A stretch of DNA of 64,000 nucleotides, taken from positions 62,001 through 126,000 of the forward strand of contig JAWKWA010000008.1 in NCBI GenBank assembly GCA_041397765.1, read 5' to 3'. The stretch is from JAWKWA01 sp041397765 (GTDB taxonomy: Bacteria > Pseudomonadota > Alphaproteobacteria > Rhizobiales > Hyphomicrobiaceae). This document shows positions 42,993 to 52,524 of this stretch, piece after piece (the stretch's first letter is position 1; each line of letters starts with the position of its first letter). Below the pieces are notes generated by a model, which was not told the origin of the DNA, did not search any database, and worked only from the letters and a program-made list of their open reading frames with translations. Both the position numbers and the translations under genes were made by a program.

Positions 42993-45251
42993 GTGACCAG
43001 TATCGGCAGATCGATCAAGCGCTTCGAGGACGAGCGACTGCTGCGCGGCGAGGGCCGGTTCGTCGAGTCGCTGATCCCCGGCGGCGCGCTCGAGGCGATG
43101 TTTCTCCGCTCGCCCTTCGCTCATGCCCGCATCGCACGGATCGACTGCACCGCCGCGCGCGCCATGCCCGGCGTGGTCGGGGTGCTGACGGGCCGCGATC
43201 TCGTCGACGCCGGTGCCGGGCCGCTGAAATGCCGCCGCACCATCCCGAGCATCGACGGCACCCCGTTCCACGAGCCGGTCCGCCATGCGCTCGCCCTCGA
43301 GACTGTGCGCTTCGTCGGCGAGGCGGTGGCCCTTGTCATCGCCGAAAGTCGCGCGGCGGCACTCGATGCCCTCGACATGATCGAGGTGGACTACGACCCG
43401 CTGCCGCTCGTGGTCGATCCGCTGAAATCGACCGAGATCGCCTTCACATGGGCGCAAGGCGACCGTGACGCCACCGACGCCGTCTTCCGCACGGCGCCGC
43501 TCGTCACCAGCTTTTCCGGCACCAGCTCGCGCATGGCCGCCGTGCCGATCGAGCCGCGCTCGGCCATCGCCGAATACGATCCGGTGGCGGCACGCTATCG
43601 CCTGGTGACGCAGAGCCAGGGTGTGCACCTGTTGCGCGCCGCCTACGCGTCCTCGCTCGGCATCGCTCCCGAGGCACTGCATCTGCAGACATTCGATGTC
43701 GGCGGCAGCTTCGGCATGAAGCTGATCCCGCATCCAGAGCCGATCGCGCTGCTGACGGCTGCAAGGCTCGTCGGCCGCACCCTGGCCTGGGTCTCGACGC
43801 GCTCGGAGGCCTTCCTTTCGGACAACTACGCGCGCGACCAGACCGCGACCGCCGAGCTGGCGATGGATCGCGACGGCACCTTCCTTGCACTCAGGATCTC
43901 CAGCACCGGCAACATGGGAGCCTATGCCTCCTCATCGGCCCCGGGCGTGATGGCGATCCACTTCGCCCGCACCGTCGGTCATGTCTACCGCATCCCCGTC
44001 CATCACGTTCATGTCACCTCGGTCTACACCAATATGACGCCGACGGATGTCTTCCGTGGCGCCGGAAAGCCGGAATCGACGGTGCTGGTCGAGCGTCTCA
44101 TCGACCGTGCCGCGTGCAGGCACGGCTTCGATCGCCTCGATCTCAGACGCCGCAATCTCGTGACGCCCGCCGACATGCCGCGCCGCACGCTGTCGGGCCA
44201 CATGATCGACGGCGGCGACTTCCCGCGGACGCTCGATCATGCGCTGGTGAGGGCAGATTGGCGCGGCTTCGAGGCGAGGCGCGCCGAGACGCTGTCACGC
44301 GGCCGGCTGCGCGGCATCGGCGTCGGTCTCTACATGCACGTCACCAGCCACCCCGTCGTCGAGGAATGTCGCGTCCGCCTCCTCGGCGATGGCACATTCG
44401 AGGCGACGATGGGTGCGCAAGGGATCGGCCAGGGGCACGAGACCACATTTTCCCAGCTACTCGGCGACACGCTGAAGGTCGAGCCGGACGCCATCCGCAT
44501 CGTCCAGGGCGACAGCGCCGTGCTTCCCCCCGTCGGCGCCGCGACCGGTGGCTCGGGCTCGATCCAGGTTACGGGCCTCACACTTCTGAAGGCGGCACGC
44601 CTTCTCATCGATCGGCTGCGACCCGAGGCCGCCGAGATGCTCGAGGCCTCGCCCGCCGATCTCGAGCATGCGACCGGCGGTTTCCGCATCAAGGGCACCG
44701 ATCGCGCCGTCGGCTTCGCAGCCATCGCCGGCCGCATGGACGACGACGCGCGCGAGGACTGCGCGGGCGATGCGCATTTCGAGGGCGATGCCGCCACCTG
44801 CCCGAACGGTGCCTACATCGCCGAGGTCGAGGTCGATCCGGCGACCGGCGAGGTCGAGATCCTGCGCTTCTCCGGCGCCGACGATGTCGGCCGGCGGCTC
44901 AACCCGATGATCGTCGATGGCCAGCTCCATGGCGGCATCGCCCAGGGTATCGGCCAGGCCATGCTCGAGCGCGTCGTCTACGACGAGGAGAGCGGACAGC
45001 TCCTCTCCGGCAGCCTCATGGACTACGCGCTGCCGCTCGCCAGCGACTTGCCGAGCTTCGAGCTGGTCGCAGCCGATTGCCCCTCCTCGCAGAACGAGCT
45101 CGGCATGAAGGGCGCCGGCGAGTGCGGCACGATCGGCGCGCCCGGCGCGCTTCTCAACGCCATAGCCGACGCGATCGGCACCGACGAGTTCGACATGCCG
45201 GCGACGACCGAGCGGGTCTGGCGCGCGATACGCCTGAAACGGGGAGACTGA
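42993..45251 (+). CDS. Xanthine dehydrogenase-family molybdopterin-binding subunit (CoxL-like)
   Basis: 752 residues, the length of CoxL/XdhB-type large subunits that bind molybdopterin cytosine dinucleotide and hydroxylate carbon centres. Landmarks are the N-terminal RFEDERLLRGEGRFV, GGSFGMK, FRGAGKPES, MGAQGIGQGHET and the catalytic Glu in GAGECGTIGAPG. The 2Fe-2S (CoxS) and FAD (CoxM) partners are normally adjacent, but none is in this operon. The enzyme must borrow them or use another electron acceptor, possibly the flavoprotein encoded next. The GTG at 42993 follows GAGGGAG. Confidence 0.9.
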   Translation: MTSIGRSIKRFEDERLLRGEGRFVESLIPGGALEAMFLRSPFAHARIARIDCTAARAMPGVVGVLTGRDLVDAGAGPLKCRRTIPSIDGTPFHEPVRHALALETVRFVGEAVALVIAESRAAALDALDMIEVDYDPLPLVVDPLKSTEIAFTWAQGDRDATDAVFRTAPLVTSFSGTSSRMAAVPIEPRSAIAEYDPVAARYRLVTQSQGVHLLRAAYASSLGIAPEALHLQTFDVGGSFGMKLIPHPEPIALLTAARLVGRTLAWVSTRSEAFLSDNYARDQTATAELAMDRDGTFLALRISSTGNMGAYASSSAPGVMAIHFARTVGHVYRIPVHHVHVTSVYTNMTPTDVFRGAGKPESTVLVERLIDRAACRHGFDRLDLRRRNLVTPADMPRRTLSGHMIDGGDFPRTLDHALVRADWRGFEARRAETLSRGRLRGIGVGLYMHVTSHPVVEECRVRLLGDGTFEATMGAQGIGQGHETTFSQLLGDTLKVEPDAIRIVQGDSAVLPPVGAATGGSGSIQVTGLTLLKAARLLIDRLRPEAAEMLEASPADLEHATGGFRIKGTDRAVGFAAIAGRMDDDAREDCAGDAHFEGDAATCPNGAYIAEVEVDPATGEVEILRFSGADDVGRRLNPMIVDGQLHGGIAQGIGQAMLERVVYDEESGQLLSGSLMDYALPLASDLPSFELVAADCPSSQNELGMKGAGECGTIGAPGALLNAIADAIGTDEFDMPATTERVWRAIRLKRGD

Positions 45252-45253
45252 GC

Positions 45254-47617
45254 ATGGCCGACGAGCTTCCGCGCAACGCCGATGTGGTCGTGATCGGTGG
45301 TGGCATTGCCGGGTTGATGGCGCTCTACAATCTGGCGCGGCTCGGTGTCACCGACACGGTACTGGTCGAGCGACGCCAGCTCGCCTGCGGCACGACATGG
45401 CATTCCGTCGGCAGCGTCGGCCAGGTGCGCGGCTCGCGCCTCTTGACCGTGCTGTCCGGTGCGACAGCCGCGCTCTTGCCCGAGATCGAGCGCGAGACCG
45501 GCATGTCGACCGGCTACAAGCGCTACGGCTCGATCGGCCTCGCATTGACCGAGGAGCGGCTGGAGGAGTTCCGCCGCACCGTTTCGTCGGCCTCGGCATG
45601 GGGGCACGAGGCGGCGATCCTCTCGCCCGGCGAGATCAAGGAGCGCTATCCCGCCGTCGAAGTCGACGACGTCAAGGGCGGTCTCTTTCTTCCAGGCGAC
45701 GGCCGCACCAATCCGATCGATACGGTCCAGGCGCTCGCCAGGGCCTGCCGCCAGCGCGGCGCGCGCATCTTCGAGGAGACGCGCGTCGACGACATCGTGG
45801 TGGAGGATGGGCTCGTTCGGGGTGTTCGCACCTCGCGGGGCGACATCCTGGCCGAAAAGGTGCTGCTCTGTGCCGGCATGTGGAGCCGCGACATCGCCGA
45901 GCGCATCGGCGTCACCATTCCGCTGCTCGCCGCCGAGCATTTCTACGCCGTCACCGAGCCGATCGAGGGGCTCGCGCGCGACACGCCCATGGTACGTGTT
46001 CCCGACGAGCGCACCTACTACAAGGAGGATGCCGGCAAGCTGCTGTTCGGTTGCCTCGAGGAGGTCGCCAAGCCCTGGGGCATGGCCGGCATTCCCGAGA
46101 GCTTCTGCTTCGATAGCCTGCCGCCCGACCTCGATCATTTCGCACCGATCCTCGAGACTGCCATGGAACGCATGCCGCTCCTGAAGGAGGTTGGCATCAA
46201 GCTGTTCTTCAACGGTCCCGAGAGCTTCACGCCGGACGGCAACTTCCACATCGGCGAGACCGCCGAGGTGCGCAATCTCTTCGTCTCGTGCGGTTTCAAT
46301 ACCATCGGCGTCATGGCCTCGGGCGGCATCGGCCGCATGGCCGCCGAGCTGATCGTCGACGGCCGCGCCAGCGTCGATATGACCGGCACCGATGTTCGGC
46401 GCGCCGCGCGCTTCGAGACGAACGTCTCCTACCTCACCGAGCGGATCACCGAGGGCCTCGGCAAGCTCTACGGCCTGCAATGTCCCGACCAGACCTATAC
46501 CTCCGCGCGCGGCGTCCGGCGCAGCCCGCTGCACGCCGATCACATTGCCGCCGGTGCGGTGATGGAGCATGTCGCCGGTTTCGAGCGGCCGGCCCTGTTC
46601 GCCCCGGCCGGGGCCGCCGCCCTCCACGTGCCGACCTATTTCCGCCCGGCCTCGCACGACTGGGTGGCGGCTGAACAGCCCGCCGCACGCGAGAGGCCGC
46701 CGCCGTCTTCGACCAGTCGGCCCTCGCGAAGCTGACGCTGGCCGGCCGCGATGCCGCCGCTGCCCTGGCTGAAATCGTGACCCGCATGCCGGAGCACGGC
46801 GCGCCGTCCGTTCGCAGCCTGATCCTCGATGGCGCCGGTTGTCGAGGCGATCGTCCAGGTCGTCCGCATTCCTGGCCGAATACCCTTCGTCATCGGCGCC
46901 CCCGGTGACGAGCGCCGGCTCCTCGCGCTTCTGTCGCGCCGTCTGCCGGAGGGGCTGCACGCCGTCGTTCTCGACGCCACCGCCGGTTATTGCCTCCTCG
47001 ACATCTTCGGTCCCGACCGCTCCGATGCCTTGCGGCGCGCCGGTCGCCGGCCCCGTGCGGGTGATGCGGACATGGCACCGCAGCTCGACCTTGGCCTCGG
47101 CCTGACGCGCGCCGTCGAGGGCGGCGAGCATGGCCTCGACGTCACGCGCCTGATCGTCGCCTCCGACATGGCCGCGCACATCTACGAGGCCGTGACGGCG
47201 GCCGCGGTCCGCCCGATCGGCAGCCATGCCTTCCATGCGCTCCGTCTCGAGGCAGGCCGTCCCGCCTGGGGCTCGGAGATCGACCAGACGACCATGCCGG
47301 CCGACGCCGGGCTCTCCGAGGCCGCCGGCCTCAACCGCGCCGCCGATGCGGTGCCCGCGCTCTGCCGCATCGTGCTCGAGCGCGCCGACGAGCGCCTGAT
47401 CGGTCGCGAGCCGATCCGCCGCGACGGCGAGGTCATTGGCTCGGTGGTCTCCGGCGCCTTCGGCCATGGGATCGGCCGGCCCGTCGGCTTCGCCTTCGTC
47501 GCATCGGCCGCCGACCGGCCGCGTCCCGGCGCCGAGGACATCGCCGTCGATGTCGAGATCGCTGGCCGGCCGGGCCGTGCACGCCTCATGGCCCTGCCCG
47601 GCGAGGAGATGGCCTGA
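45254..47617 (+). pseudogene. Dimethylglycine/sarcosine dehydrogenase-like flavoprotein, two frameshifts
   Basis: About 787 residues when joined, normal for DMGDH/SarDH-type enzymes: an N-terminal FAD domain and a C-terminal GcvT-like folate-binding domain. The FAD motif VVVIGGGIAGLMALYNLARLG begins at residue 10. GTTWHSVG contains the His equivalent to the covalent flavin site. FVSCGFNTIGVMASGGIGRM closes the FAD part. The phase changes near 46690 (AVFDQSALAKLTLAGRDA follows) and again near 46845 (VEAIVQVVRIPGRI follows); single-base indels explain both. The C-terminal GcvT part is intact. The family oxidatively demethylates N-methyl amines. It starts two bases after the molybdopterin subunit. 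Confidence 0.85.
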
Positions 47618-47795
47618 AGGCTGAAGGGAGGACTCCTCTCGCGCAAGACCTCGTCGTCCGATGTCGCGCCGGTGATGGACGCGACCACCCGTCGCTTTCG
47701 GACGGGCGCGAAGGCCCGAGGACGCGATATCGAGGTGCTGACGGCGCCAGTGCCGACGCCGCCACGCCCCCCGCCCGCGGTGACAGGGACCGACC

Positions 47796-48278
47796 ATGAC
47801 CGAGCAGCCGCAGCGACCTTCGAGATTTGCAGGGATCTCCAACCGGCGCCGTGCCGTCTATGCCTTTCTCGCATCCATCCTGATCGGCCCGCCCATTGGC
47901 GGCATCTCTGTGATGCTCGGGCTCGCCCTGGCGTCCCTCGTCTCCGGCGATGCCAATTCCGGCGAGAGCGCCCTCGGCTTTCTCGCCGCGATCCCTGTCG
48001 TCGCCATCTTCTCCTACATCGCCGGCGGCCTTCAAGCGTTGGTCTGCGGCCTCATTCTCGCCATCCCGGTCGCCCGCACGGGCCATGTCGGGCTTGGCTT
48101 GACCGCCGGCGTCGCCGGCTTCGTCGGCATGTTGCGTGGCGGCGCCGTCTTGTTCGCCGGCGAGACCATCGTCCCGGCCGGGTTGCTCTTCGTCGCGCCC
48201 GCTCTGGTATCGGCCATCGGCTGCCGCGCTTTCCTGCTCTGGCTCGGCATCCTGCGGCGCCAGCCCCGGCGGGAGTGA
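47796..48278 (+). CDS. Small integral membrane protein, hypothetical
   Basis: 160 residues with about four hydrophobic segments: YAFLASILIGPPIGGISVMLGLALAS, FLAAIPVVAIFSYIAGGLQAL, LGLTAGVAGFVGMLRGG, and LLFVAPALVSAIGC. The ends are basic and cytoplasmic. No family recognised. The ATG at 47796 follows AGGGACC. It is 178 bp past the catabolic operon and 81 bp before ruvB on the same strand, so it may share the ruvB promoter. Confidence 0.65.
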   Translation: MTEQPQRPSRFAGISNRRRAVYAFLASILIGPPIGGISVMLGLALASLVSGDANSGESALGFLAAIPVVAIFSYIAGGLQALVCGLILAIPVARTGHVGLGLTAGVAGFVGMLRGGAVLFAGETIVPAGLLFVAPALVSAIGCRAFLLWLGILRRQPRRE

Positions 48279-48359
48279 CGGCAGCCGGGCGGGTGGCAGC
48301 GACCGGCCAAATCAGCTAGACAGGGCGGGAACAAATCCGAAACGCTGCCGGGGCCGCGC

Positions 48360-49406
48360 ATGACCGACCGCCTCTTGTCCGCCAAGCGCAAGGAGGACGA
48401 CGCCGTCGAGGCGTCGATCCGGCCCCAGTCGCTGTCGGACTTCACCGGCCAGCAGCAGGCCCGCGCCAATCTCCGCGTCTTTATCGAGGCCGCCAAGGGC
48501 CGCGGCGACGCGCTCGACCATGTGCTGTTCGCCGGCCCCCCGGGCCTCGGCAAGACGACGCTCGCCCAGATCATGGCACGCGAGCTGGGCGTCGGCTTCC
48601 GCATGACGTCGGGGCCCGTCATCGCCAAGGCCGGTGATCTCGCGGCCCTTCTCACCAATCTCGAGGAGCGCGACGTCCTCTTCATCGACGAGATCCACCG
48701 CCTCAACCCGGCGGTCGAGGAGATCCTCTATCCCGCCATGGAGGACTTCCAGCTCGACCTCATCATCGGCGAGGGGCCGGCCGCCCGCTCGGTCCGCATC
48801 GATCTGGCGAAGTTCACCCTCGTCGGCGCCACCACCCGCGCAGGTCTTTTGACGACGCCGTTGCGCGACCGCTTCGGCATCCCGATCCGGCTCAATTTCT
48901 ACACCGTCGAGGAGCTCGAGCTGATCGTCGCGCGCGGCGCCCGCGTGCTCGGCTGCGCCATGAGCCCCGACGGTGCCCGCGAGATCGCCCGCCGCTCGCG
49001 TGGCACGCCGCGCATCGCCGGCCGTCTGCTGCGCCGGGTCCGCGACTTCGCCGCCGTCGGCGGTGCCGCCGTGATCGACGCCCGCGTCGCCGACGAGGCG
49101 CTGCGCCAGCTCGAGGTCGACGGCGAGGGGCTCGACTCCCTCGACCACCGCTATCTGCGCTGCATCGCCGTCAACTACGAGGGCGGCCCGGTCGGCATCG
49201 AGACCATCGCCGCGGCCCTTTCGGAGCCGCGCGACGCGCTGGAGGAGATCGTCGAGCCCTATCTGCTGCAGCAGGGCTTCATCGGCCGCACCCCGCGCGG
49301 CCGCGTCGTCACCATGAAGGCCTACCGCCATCTCGGCCTCGCCAGTCCCGCCCGCCGCCCCGATCAGGCCGGCCTCTTCGACGGCGGCGACGGCGGGGAG
49401 GGATGA
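48360..49406 (+). CDS. ruvB: Holliday junction branch-migration ATPase RuvB
   Basis: 348 residues, the standard length. RuvB hexamers drive branch migration of Holliday junctions with RuvA. Walker A is GPPGLGKTT, Walker B is FIDEIHRLNP, the sensor region is VGATTRAG, and the C-terminal winged helix ends RTPRGRVVTMKAYRHL. The N-terminal DFTGQQQARANLRVFIEAAKGR is typical. In most alphaproteobacteria ruvC and ruvA lie immediately upstream; here a membrane protein gene does, so the ruvCAB operon is split or rearranged. Confidence 0.97.
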   Translation: MTDRLLSAKRKEDDAVEASIRPQSLSDFTGQQQARANLRVFIEAAKGRGDALDHVLFAGPPGLGKTTLAQIMARELGVGFRMTSGPVIAKAGDLAALLTNLEERDVLFIDEIHRLNPAVEEILYPAMEDFQLDLIIGEGPAARSVRIDLAKFTLVGATTRAGLLTTPLRDRFGIPIRLNFYTVEELELIVARGARVLGCAMSPDGAREIARRSRGTPRIAGRLLRRVRDFAAVGGAAVIDARVADEALRQLEVDGEGLDSLDHRYLRCIAVNYEGGPVGIETIAAALSEPRDALEEIVEPYLLQQGFIGRTPRGRVVTMKAYRHLGLASPARRPDQAGLFDGGDGGEG

Positions 49407-49428
49407 GGCGGCCGGCGCCGCCCATCGT

Positions 49429-49512
49429 TCAAGGGGCGAGCCAGATCTCGACCTCTGTGCCGTTGGCCCTCAGGCGTCCCGTCTTCATGAAGCCGTGGCG
49501 CAGATAGAACTG
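49429..49512 (-). pseudogene. C-terminal remnant of a GNAT acetyltransferase
   Basis: The reverse strand encodes EQFYLRHGFMKTGRLRANGT followed by EVEIWLAP and a stop. This is the final strand and helix of GNAT N-acetyltransferases, where AxxFYxxxGF is the diagnostic end. Upstream, the frame runs into palindromic repeat sequence (PAEAGIQ; ARLRGHDGNPG) with no acetyltransferase core. The rest of the gene was apparently lost when repeats entered or a deletion occurred. Confidence 0.6.
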
Positions 49513-49534
49513 CTCGGGACCATGCGCGCCGGGA

Positions 49535-49636
49535 TTGCCGTCATGCCCGCGAAGGCGGGCACCCGGACCCAGCCGATCATGCGCGGCGACAAGGGCCTTC
49601 TGGATTCCCGCCTCCGCGGGAACGACGGAGTGGCGG
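49535..49636. repeat. REP-type palindromes, pair
   Basis: GTCATGCCCGCGAAGGCGGGC and, in opposite orientation, GATTCCCGCCTCCGCGGGAA flank about 45 bases of spacer. They are the same palindrome family as those in the tandem array at 51681-52430. The pair sits between the GNAT remnant and the end of lepA. Confidence 0.7.
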
Positions 49637-49765
49637 AGGTGAGCGGCAGAAGCTTCACTCGCCATCACCCGGCATCGTCCCGGGGTCAACCGCTCGGCGT
49701 CCCCTCGCGATCGTCCCAACCCGGCATCGGACCGGACGACAGCCGCAGCATTTCCCGGCCACCCC

Positions 49766-51580
49766 TCAGTTCTCGTCCATCTTCAGCGCCGCGATGAACG
49801 CCTCCTGCGGGATCTCGACCTTGCCGAACTCGCGCATCTTCTTCTTGCCGGCCTTCTGCTTGTCGAGCAGCTTGCGCTTGCGGGTGATGTCGCCGCCATA
49901 GCACTTGGCGAGCACGTCCTTGCGGAGCGCCCGGATGGTCTCGCGCGCGATCACCTTGGCGCCGATCGCTGCCTGCACCGGGATCTGGAAGAGGTGCGGC
50001 GGGATCAACTCCTTCAACTTCTCGCACATCGAGCGGCCGCGCGCCTCGGCGCGGGAGCGGTGCACGATGATCGACAGCGCATCGACCGGCTCGGCATTGA
50101 CGAGGATCGACATCTTGACGAGGTCGCCCTCCTCGTAGCCGATCACCTGATAGTCGAACGAGGCATAGCCCCGGCTCACCGACTTGAGGCGATCGTAGAA
50201 GTCGAACACCACCTCGTTGAGCGGCAGCTCGTAGACCACCATCGCCCGGCTGCCGGCATAGGTGAGGTCCTTCTGCCGGCCGCGCCGGTCCTGGCAGAGC
50301 TTGAGGACCGAGCCGAGATACTCGTCCGGAACGAGGATCGTCGCCTTGATCCACGGCTCCTCGATATGGTCGATCCTGACGACGTCGGGCATGTCGGCCG
50401 GATTGTGCATCTCGACCATGGAGCCGTCGTTCATGTGCAGGTGATAGATGACCGACGGCGCCGTGGTGATGAGATCGAGGTCGAACTCGCGCTCCAGTCG
50501 CTCGGTGATGATCTCCAGGTGCAGCAGCCCGAGAAAGCCGCAGCGGAAGCCGAAGCCGAGCGCCGCCGAGGTCTCCATCTCGTAGGAGAAGCTCGCATCG
50601 TTGAGGCGCAGCTTGCCGACCGCCTCGCGCAGATCCTCGAAATCGGCGGCATCGACCGGGAAGAGCCCGCAGAACACCACCGGCTGCACCGGCTTGAAGC
50701 CCGCGAGCGGCGCATCGCAGGGTGCCCGGTCCTCCGTCACCGTGTCGCCGACCCGCGCATCGGCGACCTGCTTGATGCCGGCGGTGAGGAACCCGACCTC
50801 GCCGGGCCTCAGCTCGCCGAGCATCTGCTGCTTGGGCCGGAAAACGCCGACCCGCTCGACCGGATGGGCAGCTCCCGTCGACCAGAACTTGATCTTCTGG
50901 CCCTTCTTCAGGATGCCGTCGACGATCCGGACGAGCACGATGACGCCGAGATAGGCATCGTACCAGCTGTCGATCAGCAGCGCCTTCAAGGGCTTTGCCG
51001 GATCGCCCTTGGGCGGCGGCAGGCGCGTCACGATGGCCTCGAGCACGTCGGCGACATTGAGCCCGGTCTTTGCCGAGATCTCGACCGCGTCGGAGGCATC
51101 GAGCCCGATCACGTCCTCGATCTGCCGCTTGACCCGCTCCGGCTCGGCCGCCGGCAGGTCGATCTTGTTCAAGACCGGCACGATCTCGAGATTGTGCTCG
51201 AGCGCGGTATAGACATTGGCGAGCGTCTGCGCCTCGACGCCCTGGCTGGCGTCGACCACCAGGATCGCCCCCTCGCAAGCCGCCAGCGACCGCGAGACCT
51301 CGTAGGCGAAATCGACATGGCCGGGCGTGTCCATCAGGTTGAGCTGATAGACGAGGCCGTCCCGGGCCTTGTAGTCGAGGCGCACGGTCTGCGCCTTGAT
51401 GGTGATGCCGCGCTCGCGCTCGATCTCCATGGAATCGAGGATCTGCTCCTTCATCTCCCGGTCGCTGACGTTGCCGCAGAGCTGGATCAGCCTGTCGGCG
51501 AGCGTCGATTTCCCGTGGTCGATGTGAGCGATGATGGAGAAATTGCGGATGCGCTCGATGGGCGTTGTCGCGTCGGTCAT
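49766..51580 (-). CDS. lepA: Elongation factor 4 (back-translocating GTPase LepA)
   Basis: 604 residues, the normal LepA length. A ribosome-associated GTPase that acts on stalled or mis-translocated ribosomes. G1 is AHIDHGKST, G3 is DTPGHVDF and G4 is LNKIDLP. The family-specific C-terminal domain (KCYGGDITRKRKLLDKQK) distinguishes it from EF-G and BipA. I take the ATG at 51580 (MTDATTPIERIRNF); an ATG at 51598 adds six residues. It is intact and flanked on both sides by repeats. Confidence 0.97.
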   Translation of the reverse strand: MTDATTPIERIRNFSIIAHIDHGKSTLADRLIQLCGNVSDREMKEQILDSMEIERERGITIKAQTVRLDYKARDGLVYQLNLMDTPGHVDFAYEVSRSLAACEGAILVVDASQGVEAQTLANVYTALEHNLEIVPVLNKIDLPAAEPERVKRQIEDVIGLDASDAVEISAKTGLNVADVLEAIVTRLPPPKGDPAKPLKALLIDSWYDAYLGVIVLVRIVDGILKKGQKIKFWSTGAAHPVERVGVFRPKQQMLGELRPGEVGFLTAGIKQVADARVGDTVTEDRAPCDAPLAGFKPVQPVVFCGLFPVDAADFEDLREAVGKLRLNDASFSYEMETSAALGFGFRCGFLGLLHLEIITERLEREFDLDLITTAPSVIYHLHMNDGSMVEMHNPADMPDVVRIDHIEEPWIKATILVPDEYLGSVLKLCQDRRGRQKDLTYAGSRAMVVYELPLNEVVFDFYDRLKSVSRGYASFDYQVIGYEEGDLVKMSILVNAEPVDALSIIVHRSRAEARGRSMCEKLKELIPPHLFQIPVQAAIGAKVIARETIRALRKDVLAKCYGGDITRKRKLLDKQKAGKKKMREFGKVEIPQEAFIAALKMDEN

Positions 51581-51680
51581 GGCGCGGACTTCTAGCATTG
51601 CCCCATGCGCCGAGAAAGAGGCGTCGGAGACAAGGACGCGCCAATCGGCAGGCGTGCGCCCGCGGGCGGTCGGGCTGGGG

Positions 51681-52430
51681 CGACGAAGTCAGGAGGCGGT
51701 GGGTCGTCGCCGTCTCGGCGCAAGCGCGCTGAGCCGCGACAGCCGCCCGTGCCGTTCTGACGCTCGAACCCATCCACACCGTCATTCCCGCGAAGGCGGG
51801 AATCCAGGGCATCTTTCCGTCTTGCGTGAGGCGCGGTGTCTGGGTGCCCGCCTTCGCGGGCAGGACGGGGAATGGTTGAGGCCGGCGAGCGCCAGGCGGC
51901 TGCGCGGCCGGTGGCTGACGGGGCGAGGACGGCGTCGGCTGCGGCGACGAAGTCGGGAGGCGGTGGGTCGTCGCCGTCTCGGCGCAATCGCGCTGAGCCG
52001 CGACAGCCGCCCGTGCCGTTCTGACGCTCGAACCCTTCCACACCGTCATTCCCGCGAAGGCGGGAATCCAGGGCATCTTTCCGTCTTGCGTGAGGCGCGG
52101 TGTCTGGGTGCCCGCCTTCGCGGGCAGGACGGGGAATGGTTGAGGCCGGCGAGCGCCAGGCGGCTGCGCGGCCGGTGGCTGACGGGGCGAGGACGGCGTC
52201 GGTTGCGGCGACGAAGTCAGGAGGCGGTGGGTCGTCGCCGTCTCGGCGCAAGCGCGCTGAGCCGCGACAGCCGCCCGTGCCGTTCTGACGCTCGAACCCA
52301 TCCACACCGTCATTCCCGCGAAGGCGGGAATCCAGGACATCTTTCCGTCTTGCGTGAGGCGCTGATCCGGGATGGTTGAGGCCGGCGAGCGCCAGGCGGC
52401 TGCGCGGCCGGTGGCAGGAGGACGAAGATG
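51681..52430. repeat. 264-bp tandem repeat array carrying REP palindromes
   Basis: The sequence CGACGAAGTC begins units at 51681, 51945 and 52209, exactly 264 bp apart. The first two are nearly identical. The third lacks about 30 bp near 52362 and then resumes. Each full unit carries ATTCCCGC-GAAG-GCGGGAAT (8-bp stem, 4-base loop) and TGCCCGC-CTTC-GCGGGCA about 60 bp later. The array fills most of the 944-bp gap upstream of lepA. Long open frames across it repeat with the DNA and are not genes. Confidence 0.9.
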
Positions 52431-52524
52431 GTTGAAGGCGGCGGCGAGCTGACGCCACAGGCAGGCTGCGCGGTGCTGAGGACGGATGCGACAGGGCGAG
52501 GACGGCGTCGGCCGGGCCGGTCGT

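Noticed and set aside
45023..47842. A 939-codon reverse frame opposite the DMGDH-like gene
   Set aside because: Composition is antisense-like, and the plus strand gives clear FAD and GcvT domains, although frameshifted.
49686..52340. An 884-codon reverse frame through lepA and the tandem repeat
   Set aside because: It is out of phase with lepA and repeats with the 264-bp DNA units. The protein has no domain.
51681..52430. Possible CRISPR array
   Set aside because: The period is 264 bp with near-identical whole units, no short repeats with unique spacers, and no cas genes nearby.
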